Assembly (NCBI RefSeq): GCF_008329525.1
Contig: NZ_NPKQ01000005.1
Span: forward strand, 1-64,000
Direction of reading: 5' to 3'
Source: Tardiphaga sp. P9-11
GTDB taxonomy: Bacteria; Pseudomonadota; Alphaproteobacteria; Rhizobiales; Xanthobacteraceae
DNA: 64,000 nucleotides
Below, one piece after another: positions 8,527-17,719 of this stretch; positions within the stretch are counted from its first letter, which is position 1; each line of letters opens with the position of its first letter. The position numbers and the translations under genes were made by a program. The notes beneath the pieces were generated by a model that searched no databases, was not told the origin of the DNA, and saw only the letters and a program-made list of their open reading frames with translations.

Positions 8527-8684
8527 TGACCTGCCGGGGCTTTTTGGAACAAGCTTTGTGAACAACTGAGCTTGGAAAAAAGTTTTGGGGATGCCGAAAA
8601 GGACGTTCACGACAGAGCAGATCGCGCTGCTGCTGCGCCAGATCGAAGTATTGATGTCGCAAGGCAAGGCAACGCCTGTCGCGA
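8527..8684 (+). mobile_element. Remnant of an IS3-family insertion sequence (left end and start of orfA)
   Basis: From ATG 8591 the frame reads MPKRTFTTEQIALLLRQI and continues to about residue 31; this is the N terminus of IS3-group OrfA transposases (helix-turn-helix region, EQI...LRQIEVL...GKA). The similarity stops near 8684, before the second helix, so the gene is truncated. About 64 bp upstream, TGACCTGCCGGGGC at 8527 begins with TG and could be the left inverted-repeat end. No orfB, right end or target duplication is seen. The scar lies between tRNA-fMet and the metal-efflux operon. Confidence 0.65.
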
Positions 8685-8811
8685 AGCGAGTATTTTGCCG
8701 CCTACCCTGTCGATCGGCAATTGAATGCGGCGCCTTAACCATATCGCTCGCTGGCAAAGTCGTGAACAGGCTGCACTTTTCGATCGGGGCAGGATGTGAG
8801 ACCTTGGAATC

Positions 8812-9174
8812 GTGAAAAGGTCCGTTGTCCTTCGCTGTCTGCTCGCGCTGCTCGTAGTGTCCAGTCTGGTCACCGCGCCCTTGGCTGCGCCTGCCGCCGC
8901 TTCAGTGATGGCCGCCACGCAGATGGGCGATATGGCGGCGGACATGCCGTGCTGTCCGGACATGGCGGGCGACACGGCCCCTCACAAGAATGACTGCAAG
9001 GACTGCCCGTTGATGACGGTCTGCATCCTCAAGAGCATGCAGGGTGTCCCGGTTGCCGTTGAACGATCCCTGTTTGCTCCGGACATTTCGACCTTGATGG
9101 CGCCTTTCAGCGATGCCGTGGCGGACAGCCTCGGTTCCTCGCCTCCCGCGCGACCTCCTCGAAGCTTGGTGTAG
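8812..9174 (+). CDS. Small secreted Cys/Met-rich protein of a metal-efflux operon
   Basis: This 120-aa protein starts with GTG at 8812 and has a clear signal peptide (core about 5-20, cleavage near AAA at 28-31). The mature N part is rich in potential soft-metal ligands: Cys47-Cys48 in MPCCPDM, Cys62, Cys65 (CKDC), Cys71, several Met and one His. I do not know a named family, but position ahead of a FixH-like protein, a CusB-type adaptor and a CusA-type pump, with the next gene about 90 bp on, argues for a periplasmic copper or silver binding role. That role is inference. The C-terminal part is low-complexity and Pro-rich. Confidence 0.75.
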   Translation: MKRSVVLRCLLALLVVSSLVTAPLAAPAAASVMAATQMGDMAADMPCCPDMAGDTAPHKNDCKDCPLMTVCILKSMQGVPVAVERSLFAPDISTLMAPFSDAVADSLGSSPPARPPRSLV

Positions 9175-9266
9175 CGGCTCACGCCGTTGTTGCCGCATGG
9201 CCATAGGCCTGCGGCGATACGCATGCCGCCGTCTGGCGGACCCCAAGCTTAAGAGGAAGATTCCAA

Positions 9267-9674
9267 ATGAAGACGATCACATCCGCGCGCGCCATGACGG
9301 CTGCGTTCACCGGCCTTGCGATGGCTGGCCTTATCTCGACCGTTCGTGCCGACGTCAAGGACTACGAGTTCCAGCTCGTCGAACCTGCTGTCACCGTCGG
9401 ACCGCAAGCCGTGTTCACAGTGCGGCTGCTCAACAAGAAGACCAACAAGGCCGTGCCTGATGCGGTGGTGTTCGCCACCCGTCTCGACATGGCGCCTGAT
9501 GGCATGGGCGAAATGGTGACCAAGGTCACGCCGGTAAAGGGCGCCGAACCCGGCGTCTACAAGTTCACGGCCAATGTAAGCATGGCCGGTCGCTGGCAGC
9601 TGTCGCTCGGCGCCAAGGTGCAGGGTGAGACTGGCACCGTCGAAAATAAACTCGTTATCCCGGCGCAGAAATGA
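9267..9674 (+). CDS. FixH/YtkA-like periplasmic protein
   Basis: This 135-aa secreted protein has a signal peptide (cleavage near VRA-D, about residue 28) and a single beta-sandwich domain with KDYEFQLVEP at the start, LLNKKTNKAVPDAVV, the Met-rich RLDMAPDGMGEM (about 78-89) and a C-terminal AGRWQLSLGAKV strand. This is the FixH/YtkA-like domain often found with RND metal pumps. The start ATG 9267 follows AGAGGAAG. The stop overlaps the next gene start (ATGA-type overlap, 9671-9674), so it is translationally coupled to the adaptor. A metal-binding or chaperone role in the periplasm is likely but unproven. Confidence 0.82.
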   Translation: MKTITSARAMTAAFTGLAMAGLISTVRADVKDYEFQLVEPAVTVGPQAVFTVRLLNKKTNKAVPDAVVFATRLDMAPDGMGEMVTKVTPVKGAEPGVYKFTANVSMAGRWQLSLGAKVQGETGTVENKLVIPAQK

Positions 9675-11065
9675 AACGCGTCTCTGTGACGATGGGCGTC
9701 CTCGCCGCCGTGACGGCGGCAGGGATCGGAGGGCTTTGGCTTACGCGACCTGACTTGCTGCCATTCTCCTCAAAGAAAATGGAGATGGAGCACCAGGTCC
9801 GTGCAGGCCAGCGGCCGCTCTACTATCAAGACCCCGATGGCAAACCTGCGTATGCGCTGGATGCCAGGTCGACGGCAGGTGGCCGTGCTTATCGGCCGGT
9901 CTATTCCAGCGAAGATAAAGTGAGTTTTGATACTGGCGAGGAGAGTGAGGTCCCTCAGGCCAGTAAAATCAAGTTCTACCGCAACCCGATGGGGCTGGCG
10001 GACACTTCGCCGGTGCCGAAGAAGGATTCGATGGGGATGGATTACATCCCCGTCTATGAGGGCGACGCCGCGGACGATGGTTCGGTCAGGCTGACGCTCG
10101 GCAAGCTCCAGCGCTCGGGTGTGAAATCCGTCGTCGCCGGGATGCGCGTCATCCGTACGGTGATCCGCGCACCGGGGACCATCCAGCTCGACGAGCGGCG
10201 CGTGTCGGTGATCTCGATGCGCTCGGAAAGTTGGCTGCAGAAAGTATCCGACGTCACCACCGGCAGCCATGTACGCAAGGGCGAGCCGCTGATGGAAATC
10301 TACAGTCCGGCCATCACGTCAGCCGCCGCGGAATATCTGGCGGTCAGAGGTTCGGGGTCCGTCAGCGATACGTTGAATGCGGGGGCACGCCAGCGGCTGA
10401 TGAACCTCAACGTGCCGGAATCTGCCTTGGCCGCAATTGAAAAGGGAAAGGCTGCGCCTTTGGCGATCGCCTGGACCGCGCCACGGGACGGCATCGTGCT
10501 TGAACGCAATGCCACCGAGGGCATGCGGGTCGGACCAGGTGATGTGCTGTTTCGGCTGGCCGATACTTCCGTCGTGTGGACGATGATTGATGTGGCGGAG
10601 CGCGATTTGTCACTCGTCAAGGCAGGGCAGGCTGCGACGATGAGCGCCCGTGGTTTTCCGGGCCGGACTTTCGAGGGAAAGGTTGCGGTGGTCTATCCGC
10701 AACTGAACAAGGAAACGCGTACGGTTCGTGTTCGCATCGAATTGCCGAATGCTGACCTCGCACTGCTGCCGGACATGTATGTCGATGCCGAGATCGATGT
10801 CGGCAGTGGTCAAGCGGTGCTTGCCGTGCCCGACTCGGCGGTGCTGGATTCCGGCGAGCGGCAGGCCGTGTTCGTCGACAAGGGCAACGGCAGGCTTGAA
10901 CCGCGACCGGTGAAACTCGGCGCGCGGGGAGGGGGCTATACCGAGATCCGTGATGGCGTCGTCGATGGCGAGGCGGTGGTCACTTCCGCCAATTTCCTGA
11001 TCGATGCGGAAAGCAACATCAATGCAGCGCTGAAAGGCTACTCTGACGCAGGAAGCCAGCCATGA
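9671..11065 (+). CDS. cusB: RND efflux periplasmic adaptor (CusB/CzcB-like)
   Basis: This 464-aa membrane-fusion protein links an inner-membrane RND pump to an outer-membrane channel. It has an N-terminal membrane anchor (about 8-26), then two copies of a short heavy-metal-binding segment: a degenerate one at about 47-80 and a well-conserved one at about 100-132 (FYRNPMG, TSPVPKKDSMGMDYIPVY). The barrel-sandwich and beta-barrel domains follow (LQKVSDVTTGSHVRKGEPL, then AVPDSAVLDSGERQAVFV). The Met-rich second segment is of the CusB Cu/Ag type. Start and stop overlap both neighbours by 4 bases, so the operon is tightly coupled. Confidence 0.92.
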   Translation: MKRVSVTMGVLAAVTAAGIGGLWLTRPDLLPFSSKKMEMEHQVRAGQRPLYYQDPDGKPAYALDARSTAGGRAYRPVYSSEDKVSFDTGEESEVPQASKIKFYRNPMGLADTSPVPKKDSMGMDYIPVYEGDAADDGSVRLTLGKLQRSGVKSVVAGMRVIRTVIRAPGTIQLDERRVSVISMRSESWLQKVSDVTTGSHVRKGEPLMEIYSPAITSAAAEYLAVRGSGSVSDTLNAGARQRLMNLNVPESALAAIEKGKAAPLAIAWTAPRDGIVLERNATEGMRVGPGDVLFRLADTSVVWTMIDVAERDLSLVKAGQAATMSARGFPGRTFEGKVAVVYPQLNKETRTVRVRIELPNADLALLPDMYVDAEIDVGSGQAVLAVPDSAVLDSGERQAVFVDKGNGRLEPRPVKLGARGGGYTEIRDGVVDGEAVVTSANFLIDAESNINAALKGYSDAGSQP

Positions 11066-14000
11066 TCGCGCGCCTGATCGCATGGTCCTCGCGAAACATC
11101 ATGCTGGTGATGGTCGGCGTCGTGTTCGCCGTCGCCGGCGGTCTGTACGCGCTTCGCCATCTTCCACTTGATGCGATTCCCGACCTCTCCGACACCCAGG
11201 TCATTGTCTACACCGAATATCCGGGGCAGGCGCCGCAGGTGGTCGAGGACCAGGTCACCTATCCATTGACCACGGCGATGCTGACGGTGCCCAAGTCGAA
11301 GGTCGTCCGTGGGTTCTCGTTTTTTGGCGTGTCGTTCGTCTACATCATCTTCGAAGATGGCACTGATATCTATTGGGCGCGGTCGCGCGTGCTGGAGTTC
11401 CTCAACGGTGCGGCGACACGTTTGCCAGCGGGCGTCACTCCCTCGTTAGGGCCGGACGCTACAGGCGTGGGTTGGATCTACCAGTATGCCCTCAAGTCAA
11501 AAGACCTGAGTCTCGCCGACACCAGGACCTTACAGGACTGGACCATGCGTTTTGGGTTGGCCAAGGCGGAGGGCGTTGCGGAAGTCGCGCCGGTGGGTGG
11601 CTTCGTCCGCCAGTACAACGTGATCCTAGATCCCCAGCGCATGCGTGACCTCGGCATCACCATGCAGAAAGTGCGCGAGGCTATCCGCGCCAGCAACGCA
11701 GACGTCGGTGGTCGCACCGTCGAGCTCTCCGAGTTCGAATATGTCATCCGCGGTCGTGGTTACCTCAGGGGTATCGGCGACATCGGCGACGTGGTCCTGA
11801 AAAGTAATAGCGGCACGCCGGTGCTGGTGCGTGATATTGCGCGCGTGGAGCCCGGCCCCGATGAGCGGCGCGGCATCGCCGAGCTTAACGGAGAAGGGGA
11901 GGTCGCCAGTGGCATCGTGTTGCAGCGTTTCGGCGCCAACGCGTTGGATGTCATTGAGAGCGTCAAGAAGCGGATCGCGGAGCTTGCGGGCAGTCTTCCG
12001 GCATCGGTTGAGATCATCCCGGTCTATGACCGTTCAGGGCTGATCAATGCTGCCATCGAGACCTTGAAGAGCACGCTGTTCGAGGAAAGCGTGGTCGTCG
12101 CGCTGGTGTGCATTGTCTTCCTGCTGCATGTCCGCAGTGCGCTGGTGGCTATCCTGATGCTGCCGGTGGGTGTGCTGATGGCGTTTGGTGCCATGAAGAT
12201 GTTGGGGCTGGGCTCCAACATCATGAGTCTCGGCGGAATCGCGATCGCCATCGGTGCGATGGTGGATGCGGCAATCGTCATGATCGAGAACGCGCATAAG
12301 CACCTGGAGCGAGCCGGGCCGGACAAGAACCGGGTGGAGGTGTTGATCGAGGCTGCGTCCGAAGTGGGGCCAGCCCTGTTTTTCAGTCTGTTGATTATCA
12401 CCGTGTCCTTCCTGCCGATCTTCACCCTGGAATCCCAAGAAGGACGACTGTTCAGTCCGCTGGCTTTCACCAAGACGTTTGCCATGGCCGCGGCTGCGAT
12501 TCTGTCGATCACGCTGGTACCAGCGCTGATGATCATCTTTGTCAGGGGGCGGATCGTTCCCGAGCACAAGAACCCCATCAACCGCTTTCTGATCTGGGTC
12601 TATCGGCCGCTGATCAGGGGAGTATTGCAAGCCAAGGCATTGGTGATCGTCGCTGCGCTGGCGGTCCTGGTCGTGAGTGTCTGGCCCGCCCGCCAACTGG
12701 GCTCCGAGTTCATGCCCAACCTCAATGAAGGCACGTTGATGTACATGCCGACGACGTTGCCGGGCATTTCGGTGACGAAGGCGGCAGAACTGATGCAGAT
12801 GCAGGACCGCATCATCAAGTCATTCCCTGAAGTCGAGACGGTCTTCGGCAAGGCGGGGCGCGCGGCGACCGCGACCGATCCCGCGCCAAGCGAAATGTTC
12901 GAGACCATCATTGCATTGAAGCCCAAGGAAACATGGCGGCCGGGCGTGACCATCGACAGCCTCACAGCAAAAATGGACAAGGCGTTGCAGTTTCCCGGGG
13001 TGTCCAATGCGTGGACCATGCCGATCAAGGCACGCATCGACATGCTCTCGACGGGCATCCGCACACCGGTGGGCGTAAAGGTGATGGGGACTGACCTCGC
13101 AAGCATGGAGAAGACCGCCCGTCAGGTAGAGACGGTGCTCAAGGCGGTGCCCGGGACCTCGTCCGCCTATGCCGAGCGCGTAACCGGTGGTTATTATCTC
13201 GACATCATTCCCGACCGGGCGGCGATGGCGCGTTACGGCATCATGATCCAGGACGTGCAGGATATCATCGGCATGGCACTGGGCGGGCAGACCGTGACCA
13301 CGACGGTGGAAGGTCGCCAGCGTTTCGGTGTGAATGTGCGCTACCCCCGTGACCTGCGTGGCGATCCTCAGACCATAGCGCGTGACGTGCTGGTGCCGAT
13401 GCCTTCCGGCGGCGCGGTGCCGCTGGGCGAGATTACCAAAGTCAGCCTCGCGCGAGGGCCATCGTCCATTCGCACCGAGAACGGCCAGCTCGCGGTTTAT
13501 ATCTATGTCGATGTCCGCGATCGCGACATTGGCAGCTATGTGGCCGACGCCCAGGCGGCGGTAAAGGCCAGCGTGGTGTTTCCTCCAGGCACATACGTCA
13601 CGTGGAGTGGACAGTATGAATATCTGGAGCGTGCCACGGCCCGGCTCAAGGTGGTGGTGCCACTCACGCTGCTGATCATCTTCCTGCTGCTTTACCTGAA
13701 CTTCCGTTCTCTGACCGACACACTCATCGTGATGCTCTCACTACCGTTCGCCTTGGTTGGTGGGCTCTGGCTGATGTGGTGGCTTGGGTTCAATCTCTCC
13801 GTTGCGGTGGTCGTGGGGTTCATAGCGCTCGCGGGTGTCGCGGCAGAAACGGGGGTGGTCATGTTGATCTACCTCAACCACGCCCTGGAGGAGGTGAGGG
13901 CTGAGCGACTGGCTGCGAGCAAGCCCTTTACGGAGGAAGATCTCTACAGGGCCATCATGCTGGGCGCCGTCGAACGGGTGCGACCGAAGATGATGACCGT

Positions 14001-14217
14001 GGTGGCGATCATGGCGGGGCTGCTTCCCATCATGTGGAGCACAGGCACCGGTTCGGAAATCATGCAGCGGATTGCCGTGCCGATGATTGGCGGAATGGTG
14101 TCGTCCACCATTCTCACCCTGGTCGTGATTCCTGCCATTTATGCCGTGGTGAAGGTCGGCATGGCACGACGTTCCCCAGCAATTCATGCGGCAGCGGCTG
14201 CTCACATTGAGCGGTAA
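11062..14217 (+). CDS. cusA: Heavy-metal efflux RND transporter (CusA/CzcA family)
   Basis: This 1051-aa pump uses the proton gradient to expel metal ions. The HME-RND signature lies in TM4 at about 391-414 (GIAIAIGAMVDAAIVMIENAHKH) with the proton-relay Asp at about 402. The sequence has the two-fold repeat of six transmembrane helices plus large periplasmic loop, and ends after the twelfth helix. Full length, no frameshift. Pairing with a CusB-like adaptor suggests Cu(I)/Ag(I), though CzcA-type (Co/Zn/Cd) cannot be excluded from what I can see. No TolC-type channel gene lies in this operon; one encoded elsewhere would have to serve. Confidence 0.93.
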   Translation: MIARLIAWSSRNIMLVMVGVVFAVAGGLYALRHLPLDAIPDLSDTQVIVYTEYPGQAPQVVEDQVTYPLTTAMLTVPKSKVVRGFSFFGVSFVYIIFEDGTDIYWARSRVLEFLNGAATRLPAGVTPSLGPDATGVGWIYQYALKSKDLSLADTRTLQDWTMRFGLAKAEGVAEVAPVGGFVRQYNVILDPQRMRDLGITMQKVREAIRASNADVGGRTVELSEFEYVIRGRGYLRGIGDIGDVVLKSNSGTPVLVRDIARVEPGPDERRGIAELNGEGEVASGIVLQRFGANALDVIESVKKRIAELAGSLPASVEIIPVYDRSGLINAAIETLKSTLFEESVVVALVCIVFLLHVRSALVAILMLPVGVLMAFGAMKMLGLGSNIMSLGGIAIAIGAMVDAAIVMIENAHKHLERAGPDKNRVEVLIEAASEVGPALFFSLLIITVSFLPIFTLESQEGRLFSPLAFTKTFAMAAAAILSITLVPALMIIFVRGRIVPEHKNPINRFLIWVYRPLIRGVLQAKALVIVAALAVLVVSVWPARQLGSEFMPNLNEGTLMYMPTTLPGISVTKAAELMQMQDRIIKSFPEVETVFGKAGRAATATDPAPSEMFETIIALKPKETWRPGVTIDSLTAKMDKALQFPGVSNAWTMPIKARIDMLSTGIRTPVGVKVMGTDLASMEKTARQVETVLKAVPGTSSAYAERVTGGYYLDIIPDRAAMARYGIMIQDVQDIIGMALGGQTVTTTVEGRQRFGVNVRYPRDLRGDPQTIARDVLVPMPSGGAVPLGEITKVSLARGPSSIRTENGQLAVYIYVDVRDRDIGSYVADAQAAVKASVVFPPGTYVTWSGQYEYLERATARLKVVVPLTLLIIFLLLYLNFRSLTDTLIVMLSLPFALVGGLWLMWWLGFNLSVAVVVGFIALAGVAAETGVVMLIYLNHALEEVRAERLAASKPFTEEDLYRAIMLGAVERVRPKMMTVVAIMAGLLPIMWSTGTGSEIMQRIAVPMIGGMVSSTILTLVVIPAIYAVVKVGMARRSPAIHAAAAAHIER

Positions 14218-14295
14218 AGCTCCTGGTGGACTACACCGACCTGTCGGGGCGTTCCGAATACTCGATCCAAGTTTGCCGGCGAAGATCTCGCAGGT

Positions 14296-15846
14296 TTATT
14301 GGCGGATTGTCGTGGTGGTGCGCTGGCCGTTCTCGGTGCTCGACCGGCCACGGCGACGCAGCACGTAGAGCGTGCCGAGGGCAGGGCGCCCGGCTTCGAG
14401 GCGTAGCTCTGAATTATTCTTGCTCACGATTTCGAAGCCTTTTGCGGCGCAGGCCTCGAAATATGTCTCGCTATGCGCGAACCGGCCCGACGTGAGTAAC
14501 GCGAAGTCGCCGTTTTCTACGCGCTCGATGCTCGCGGCGAAAAGACCACCCGCGGGCAGCACCCGAGCGATCAGCTCAAAGAGCTCGTCCAGCCGGCCGA
14601 GATAGATCAGAAGATCGGCGGCGAAGACGAGATCGAAGCTGCGTGGGCTGTCCGCGAGATAGCTCGTGACGTCGGCCTTGATGAGGTCGTGATAGGCATT
14701 CCGCCCTGCCGCAACTGCGAGCATCTTCTCCGACAGGTCGATGCCGGTCAGTCGTGCGGCGAATTGTCGGAGCGGCTCGGCTGCGAGCCCGGTGCCACAG
14801 CCGAGATCAAGGATGGTCGCGAGTGTCGGCCGGCAGGATGCGACCATATCGGCGAGTTGCTGTGGCACCTTGTAGCCGAGAACATCGACCAGCTTGCTGT
14901 CGAAGCCCTCGGCGAATTCGTCGAAATGCGCTTCGACATAGGCCGCCGGTGCGCGGTCATGACTCTGTCCGCCAACGGCATCCAGCAAGTAGCGCTGGAC
15001 AGGATCGTCCGGCTGGGTTTCCAGCCGCAGGCGCCCGACAGTGGCTGCGGCATCGTGCATGCCATAGGCGCTGAATAACGCGAATGCGGTGCGCAAGACC
15101 TCGTCCAGGGACTCGCTCTCTTGTCCTGCAAGCGTCGGGTAGCGGGCGATGGCGCCTCGAATGTCGCCGTCCAGCATCGCGGCAAAGGTCCGTGCACGGG
15201 CGTAGAGACGCAGCGTCACGCCTTCCAGCGGCACAAAGCCGTTTGCCGCTGCCAAGGCATCGGCGCTCTCGCCGAAACGGCCGGCCATGTAGAACGCCTG
15301 TCCGAGGCAGAGATGCGTGACCGCGTCGAGGCCGCCCCAGGACAGCGCGTGTTGCAGATGGGCGATGGCCTGTTCGGGACGGCGGGAGCCGAGATACAGC
15401 ACGCCCAGGCCGAGATGCGCGTCGCCGAGCGCGGGATCGCGGGACAAAACCTGCAGATAGGCCGTTTCCGCATCGTCGATGCGCTGCAGCCGGTAGGCAA
15501 GACTCGCATATTGCAGCCGTGTCGCGGCGTGATCCGGATCGATAGCAAGTGCGCGCAGTGCACATGTTTCCGCCAGTTCGTCGCGGCCGCTGAGTTGGTA
15601 GTCCGTCGCAAGGTCACGCCAGGCGACAATATCGGCCGGCATCAGTGCAAGCGCAGCCAGCAGCGCGTCGATGGCGATGTCGCTCTGGCCATGCGCGCGG
15701 TTGATCGCTGCAAACTGCCGCAGCGCAGAATTGGTGCTGTCGGATTGTTCCATCAGCAGCGCAAACACCGCATGCTCCATGGCCCAGCGATCGATCTGAT
15801 CGGCGGCATACTGGGTATCGGGGACTGTGAGCGTGATCGAGTTCAT
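14296..15846 (-). CDS. TPR-repeat protein fused to a SAM-dependent methyltransferase
   Basis: This 516-aa protein combines an N-terminal array of tetratricopeptide repeats (about 30-290; typical 34-residue units with LALMPADIVAWRDLA, ALAIDPDHAATRLQYA, VLSRDPALGDAHLGLG) with a C-terminal class I methyltransferase. The SAM site is ILDLGCGTGLA at about 345-355, followed by GIDLSEKML and the post-I block KADVTSYL. No signal peptide, so cytosolic. The target is unknown; the repeats likely bind a protein substrate or scaffold. It faces the RND operon tail-to-tail with about 80 bp between them. Confidence 0.88.
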   Translation of the reverse strand: MNSITLTVPDTQYAADQIDRWAMEHAVFALLMEQSDSTNSALRQFAAINRAHGQSDIAIDALLAALALMPADIVAWRDLATDYQLSGRDELAETCALRALAIDPDHAATRLQYASLAYRLQRIDDAETAYLQVLSRDPALGDAHLGLGVLYLGSRRPEQAIAHLQHALSWGGLDAVTHLCLGQAFYMAGRFGESADALAAANGFVPLEGVTLRLYARARTFAAMLDGDIRGAIARYPTLAGQESESLDEVLRTAFALFSAYGMHDAAATVGRLRLETQPDDPVQRYLLDAVGGQSHDRAPAAYVEAHFDEFAEGFDSKLVDVLGYKVPQQLADMVASCRPTLATILDLGCGTGLAAEPLRQFAARLTGIDLSEKMLAVAAGRNAYHDLIKADVTSYLADSPRSFDLVFAADLLIYLGRLDELFELIARVLPAGGLFAASIERVENGDFALLTSGRFAHSETYFEACAAKGFEIVSKNNSELRLEAGRPALGTLYVLRRRGRSSTENGQRTTTTIRQ

Positions 15847-16080
15847 CGAGGCGGTCGGGAAATCTTGATCCGGAGTCGTGCGCTATCTTGCTTCTGCTCA
15901 ATGTGCGTCGCGAAAACAAGGTGGCGATTGTATCGCAGAGGTTGTGTTTCTGCTACCAGGTTGCGCGATGCGTAGTCGTCTAAGGTCGCATCATCTGATC
16001 TGTTGCCGCCGGTTCCAATCCGTATAAGCTGTCCTGAAAGCAAGACGACTACTGGGCGGAAATAAGATGGAGAGGGCGCG

Positions 16081-16317
16081 GTGAAATCACCCGTCGTAAA
16101 GCGATCGATCGTCGTCGCCGGACACAAGACGAGCGTCAGCCTCGAAGAGGCATTCTGGACGGCGCTGAAAGAGATCGCCGGCATGCGCCGGATCACGATG
16201 TCGCAGCTCGTCGGCGAGATCGACAAGAACCGCCAGCAGAATAACCTCTCCTCGGCGATCAGGCTTTACGCGCTGGCCCATTACCAGGCCCTCGTCCCGC
16301 AGCCCGCGTCGTCATAG
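16081..16317 (+). CDS. Ribbon-helix-helix domain protein (78 aa)
   Basis: A short protein with GTG start at 16081, reading MKSPVVKRSIVVAGHKTSVS then LEEAFWTALKEIAGMRRITMSQLVGEID, the strand-helix-helix pattern of the RHH_4 family seen in many alphaproteobacteria. Such proteins are presumed DNA-binding dimers; the regulated genes are unknown. GGAGAGGGCG just upstream supplies a plausible ribosome site. It lies divergent from the TPR-methyltransferase gene, with about 235 bp of shared upstream region, and about 95 bp before the aminopeptidase gene. Confidence 0.85.
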   Translation: MKSPVVKRSIVVAGHKTSVSLEEAFWTALKEIAGMRRITMSQLVGEIDKNRQQNNLSSAIRLYALAHYQALVPQPASS

Positions 16318-16411
16318 GCGCTCGGCAAGCCTTGCGGCGGACCGGCTGGCGGCAAGGCGCATCTGCGCCTACATTCGGATCAGCCACTTCCACACTAGCC
16401 AGGGCCTCTGC

Positions 16412-17668
16412 ATGACCGTTCACCACCGCAATATCTCCGCCCCCATCGATTCCGTGAAGCTCGACCGTCTGGCCGAAGTCGCCGTGAAAGTCGGGCTGCA
16501 ACTGGCGCCGGGACAGGATTTGCTGCTGACCGGCCCGGCCGCAGCGTTGCCGCTGGTGCGCAAGATCGCCGAACACGCCTACAAAGCCGGCGCAGGCCTG
16601 GTGACGCCGTTCTTCTCCGATGAAGAGATGACGCTGGCGCGCTATCGCTACGGCCATGATCTGTCGTTCGACCGCGCCGCCGGCTGGCTCTATGAGGGCA
16701 TGGCCAAGGCGCTCGGCAACAACACCGCACGCCTCGCCATCGTCGGCGATAATCCGATGCTGCTGTCCAACGAAGATCCGGCCAAGGTGTCGCGCGCGAG
16801 CAAGGCCAATTCCATCGCTTATCAGCCTGCGCTGCAGAAGATTGCCGGCTTCGACATCAACTGGAATATCATCGCCTATCCCACGCTCTCATGGGCCAAG
16901 CAGGTGTTTCCCGGCGATGAGGATGATGTCGCCGTGCAGAAGCTTGCGGACGCGATCTTTGCAGCGTCGCGCGTCGACAATGCCGATCCCATCGCCGCCT
17001 GGGCGAAGCACAATGCTGCTTTGCGCAGCCGCACCGAATGGCTGAACGCCCAGCGCTTCCACGCACTGCATTTCACCGGACCGGGTACCGATCTCGTGGT
17101 CGGCCTTGCCGATGGACATGAATGGGAAGGCGGCGCCTCCACCGCCAAGAACGGCATCATCTGCAATGCCAATATTCCGACCGAGGAAGTCTTCACCACG
17201 CCGCATGCAGCGCGGGTGAATGGCCATGTCCGCTCGACCAAGCCGCTGTCCTATCAGGGCACGCTGATCGACGATATCGCGGTGCGTTTCGAGGACGGCC
17301 GGATCGTCGAGGCCAAGGCGTCGCGCGGCGAGGAAGTGCTGAACAAGGTGCTCGACACCGATGAGGGCTCGCGCCGGCTCGGCGAAGTGGCGCTGGTGCC
17401 GCATTCGTCGCCGATCTCGGCCAGCGGTCTCCTGTTCTACAACACGCTGTTCGACGAGAACGCCGCCTGCCATATCGCGCTCGGCCAGTGCTATTCGAAG
17501 TGCTTCGTCAATGGCAGCGACCTGACGCCCGAGCAGATTGCGGCGCAGGGCGGCAACAAGAGCTTCATCCATATCGACTGGATGATCGGCTCAGGCGAGA
17601 TCGATATCGATGGCGTGCATAGTGATGGCCGCCGCGTGCCGGTGTTCCGCAAGGGCGAGTGGGCATAA
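16412..17668 (+). CDS. Aminopeptidase, M29 family
   Basis: This 418-aa enzyme resembles thermophilic aminopeptidases T/S (AmpS, PepS). It opens with DRLAEVAVKVGLQLAPGQDLLL and has the conserved GLADGHEWEGG block near 231-241 (the glycine-rich entry to the metal site), NIPTEEVFTTPH (about 252-263) with metal-binding Glu, and HIDWMIGSGEIDIDG near the C terminus, which carries further metal-site residues. Members use two Zn or Co ions to remove N-terminal residues from peptides in the cytosol. No signal peptide. It is about 50 bp from the next gene (glxA-type regulator), but the functional link is unclear. Confidence 0.92.
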   Translation: MTVHHRNISAPIDSVKLDRLAEVAVKVGLQLAPGQDLLLTGPAAALPLVRKIAEHAYKAGAGLVTPFFSDEEMTLARYRYGHDLSFDRAAGWLYEGMAKALGNNTARLAIVGDNPMLLSNEDPAKVSRASKANSIAYQPALQKIAGFDINWNIIAYPTLSWAKQVFPGDEDDVAVQKLADAIFAASRVDNADPIAAWAKHNAALRSRTEWLNAQRFHALHFTGPGTDLVVGLADGHEWEGGASTAKNGIICNANIPTEEVFTTPHAARVNGHVRSTKPLSYQGTLIDDIAVRFEDGRIVEAKASRGEEVLNKVLDTDEGSRRLGEVALVPHSSPISASGLLFYNTLFDENAACHIALGQCYSKCFVNGSDLTPEQIAAQGGNKSFIHIDWMIGSGEIDIDGVHSDGRRVPVFRKGEWA

Positions 17669-17719
17669 CGCTGCGACACGCATGACCTGAACCGGCGTGG
17701 AAACTGAGTCTTCAAATCT

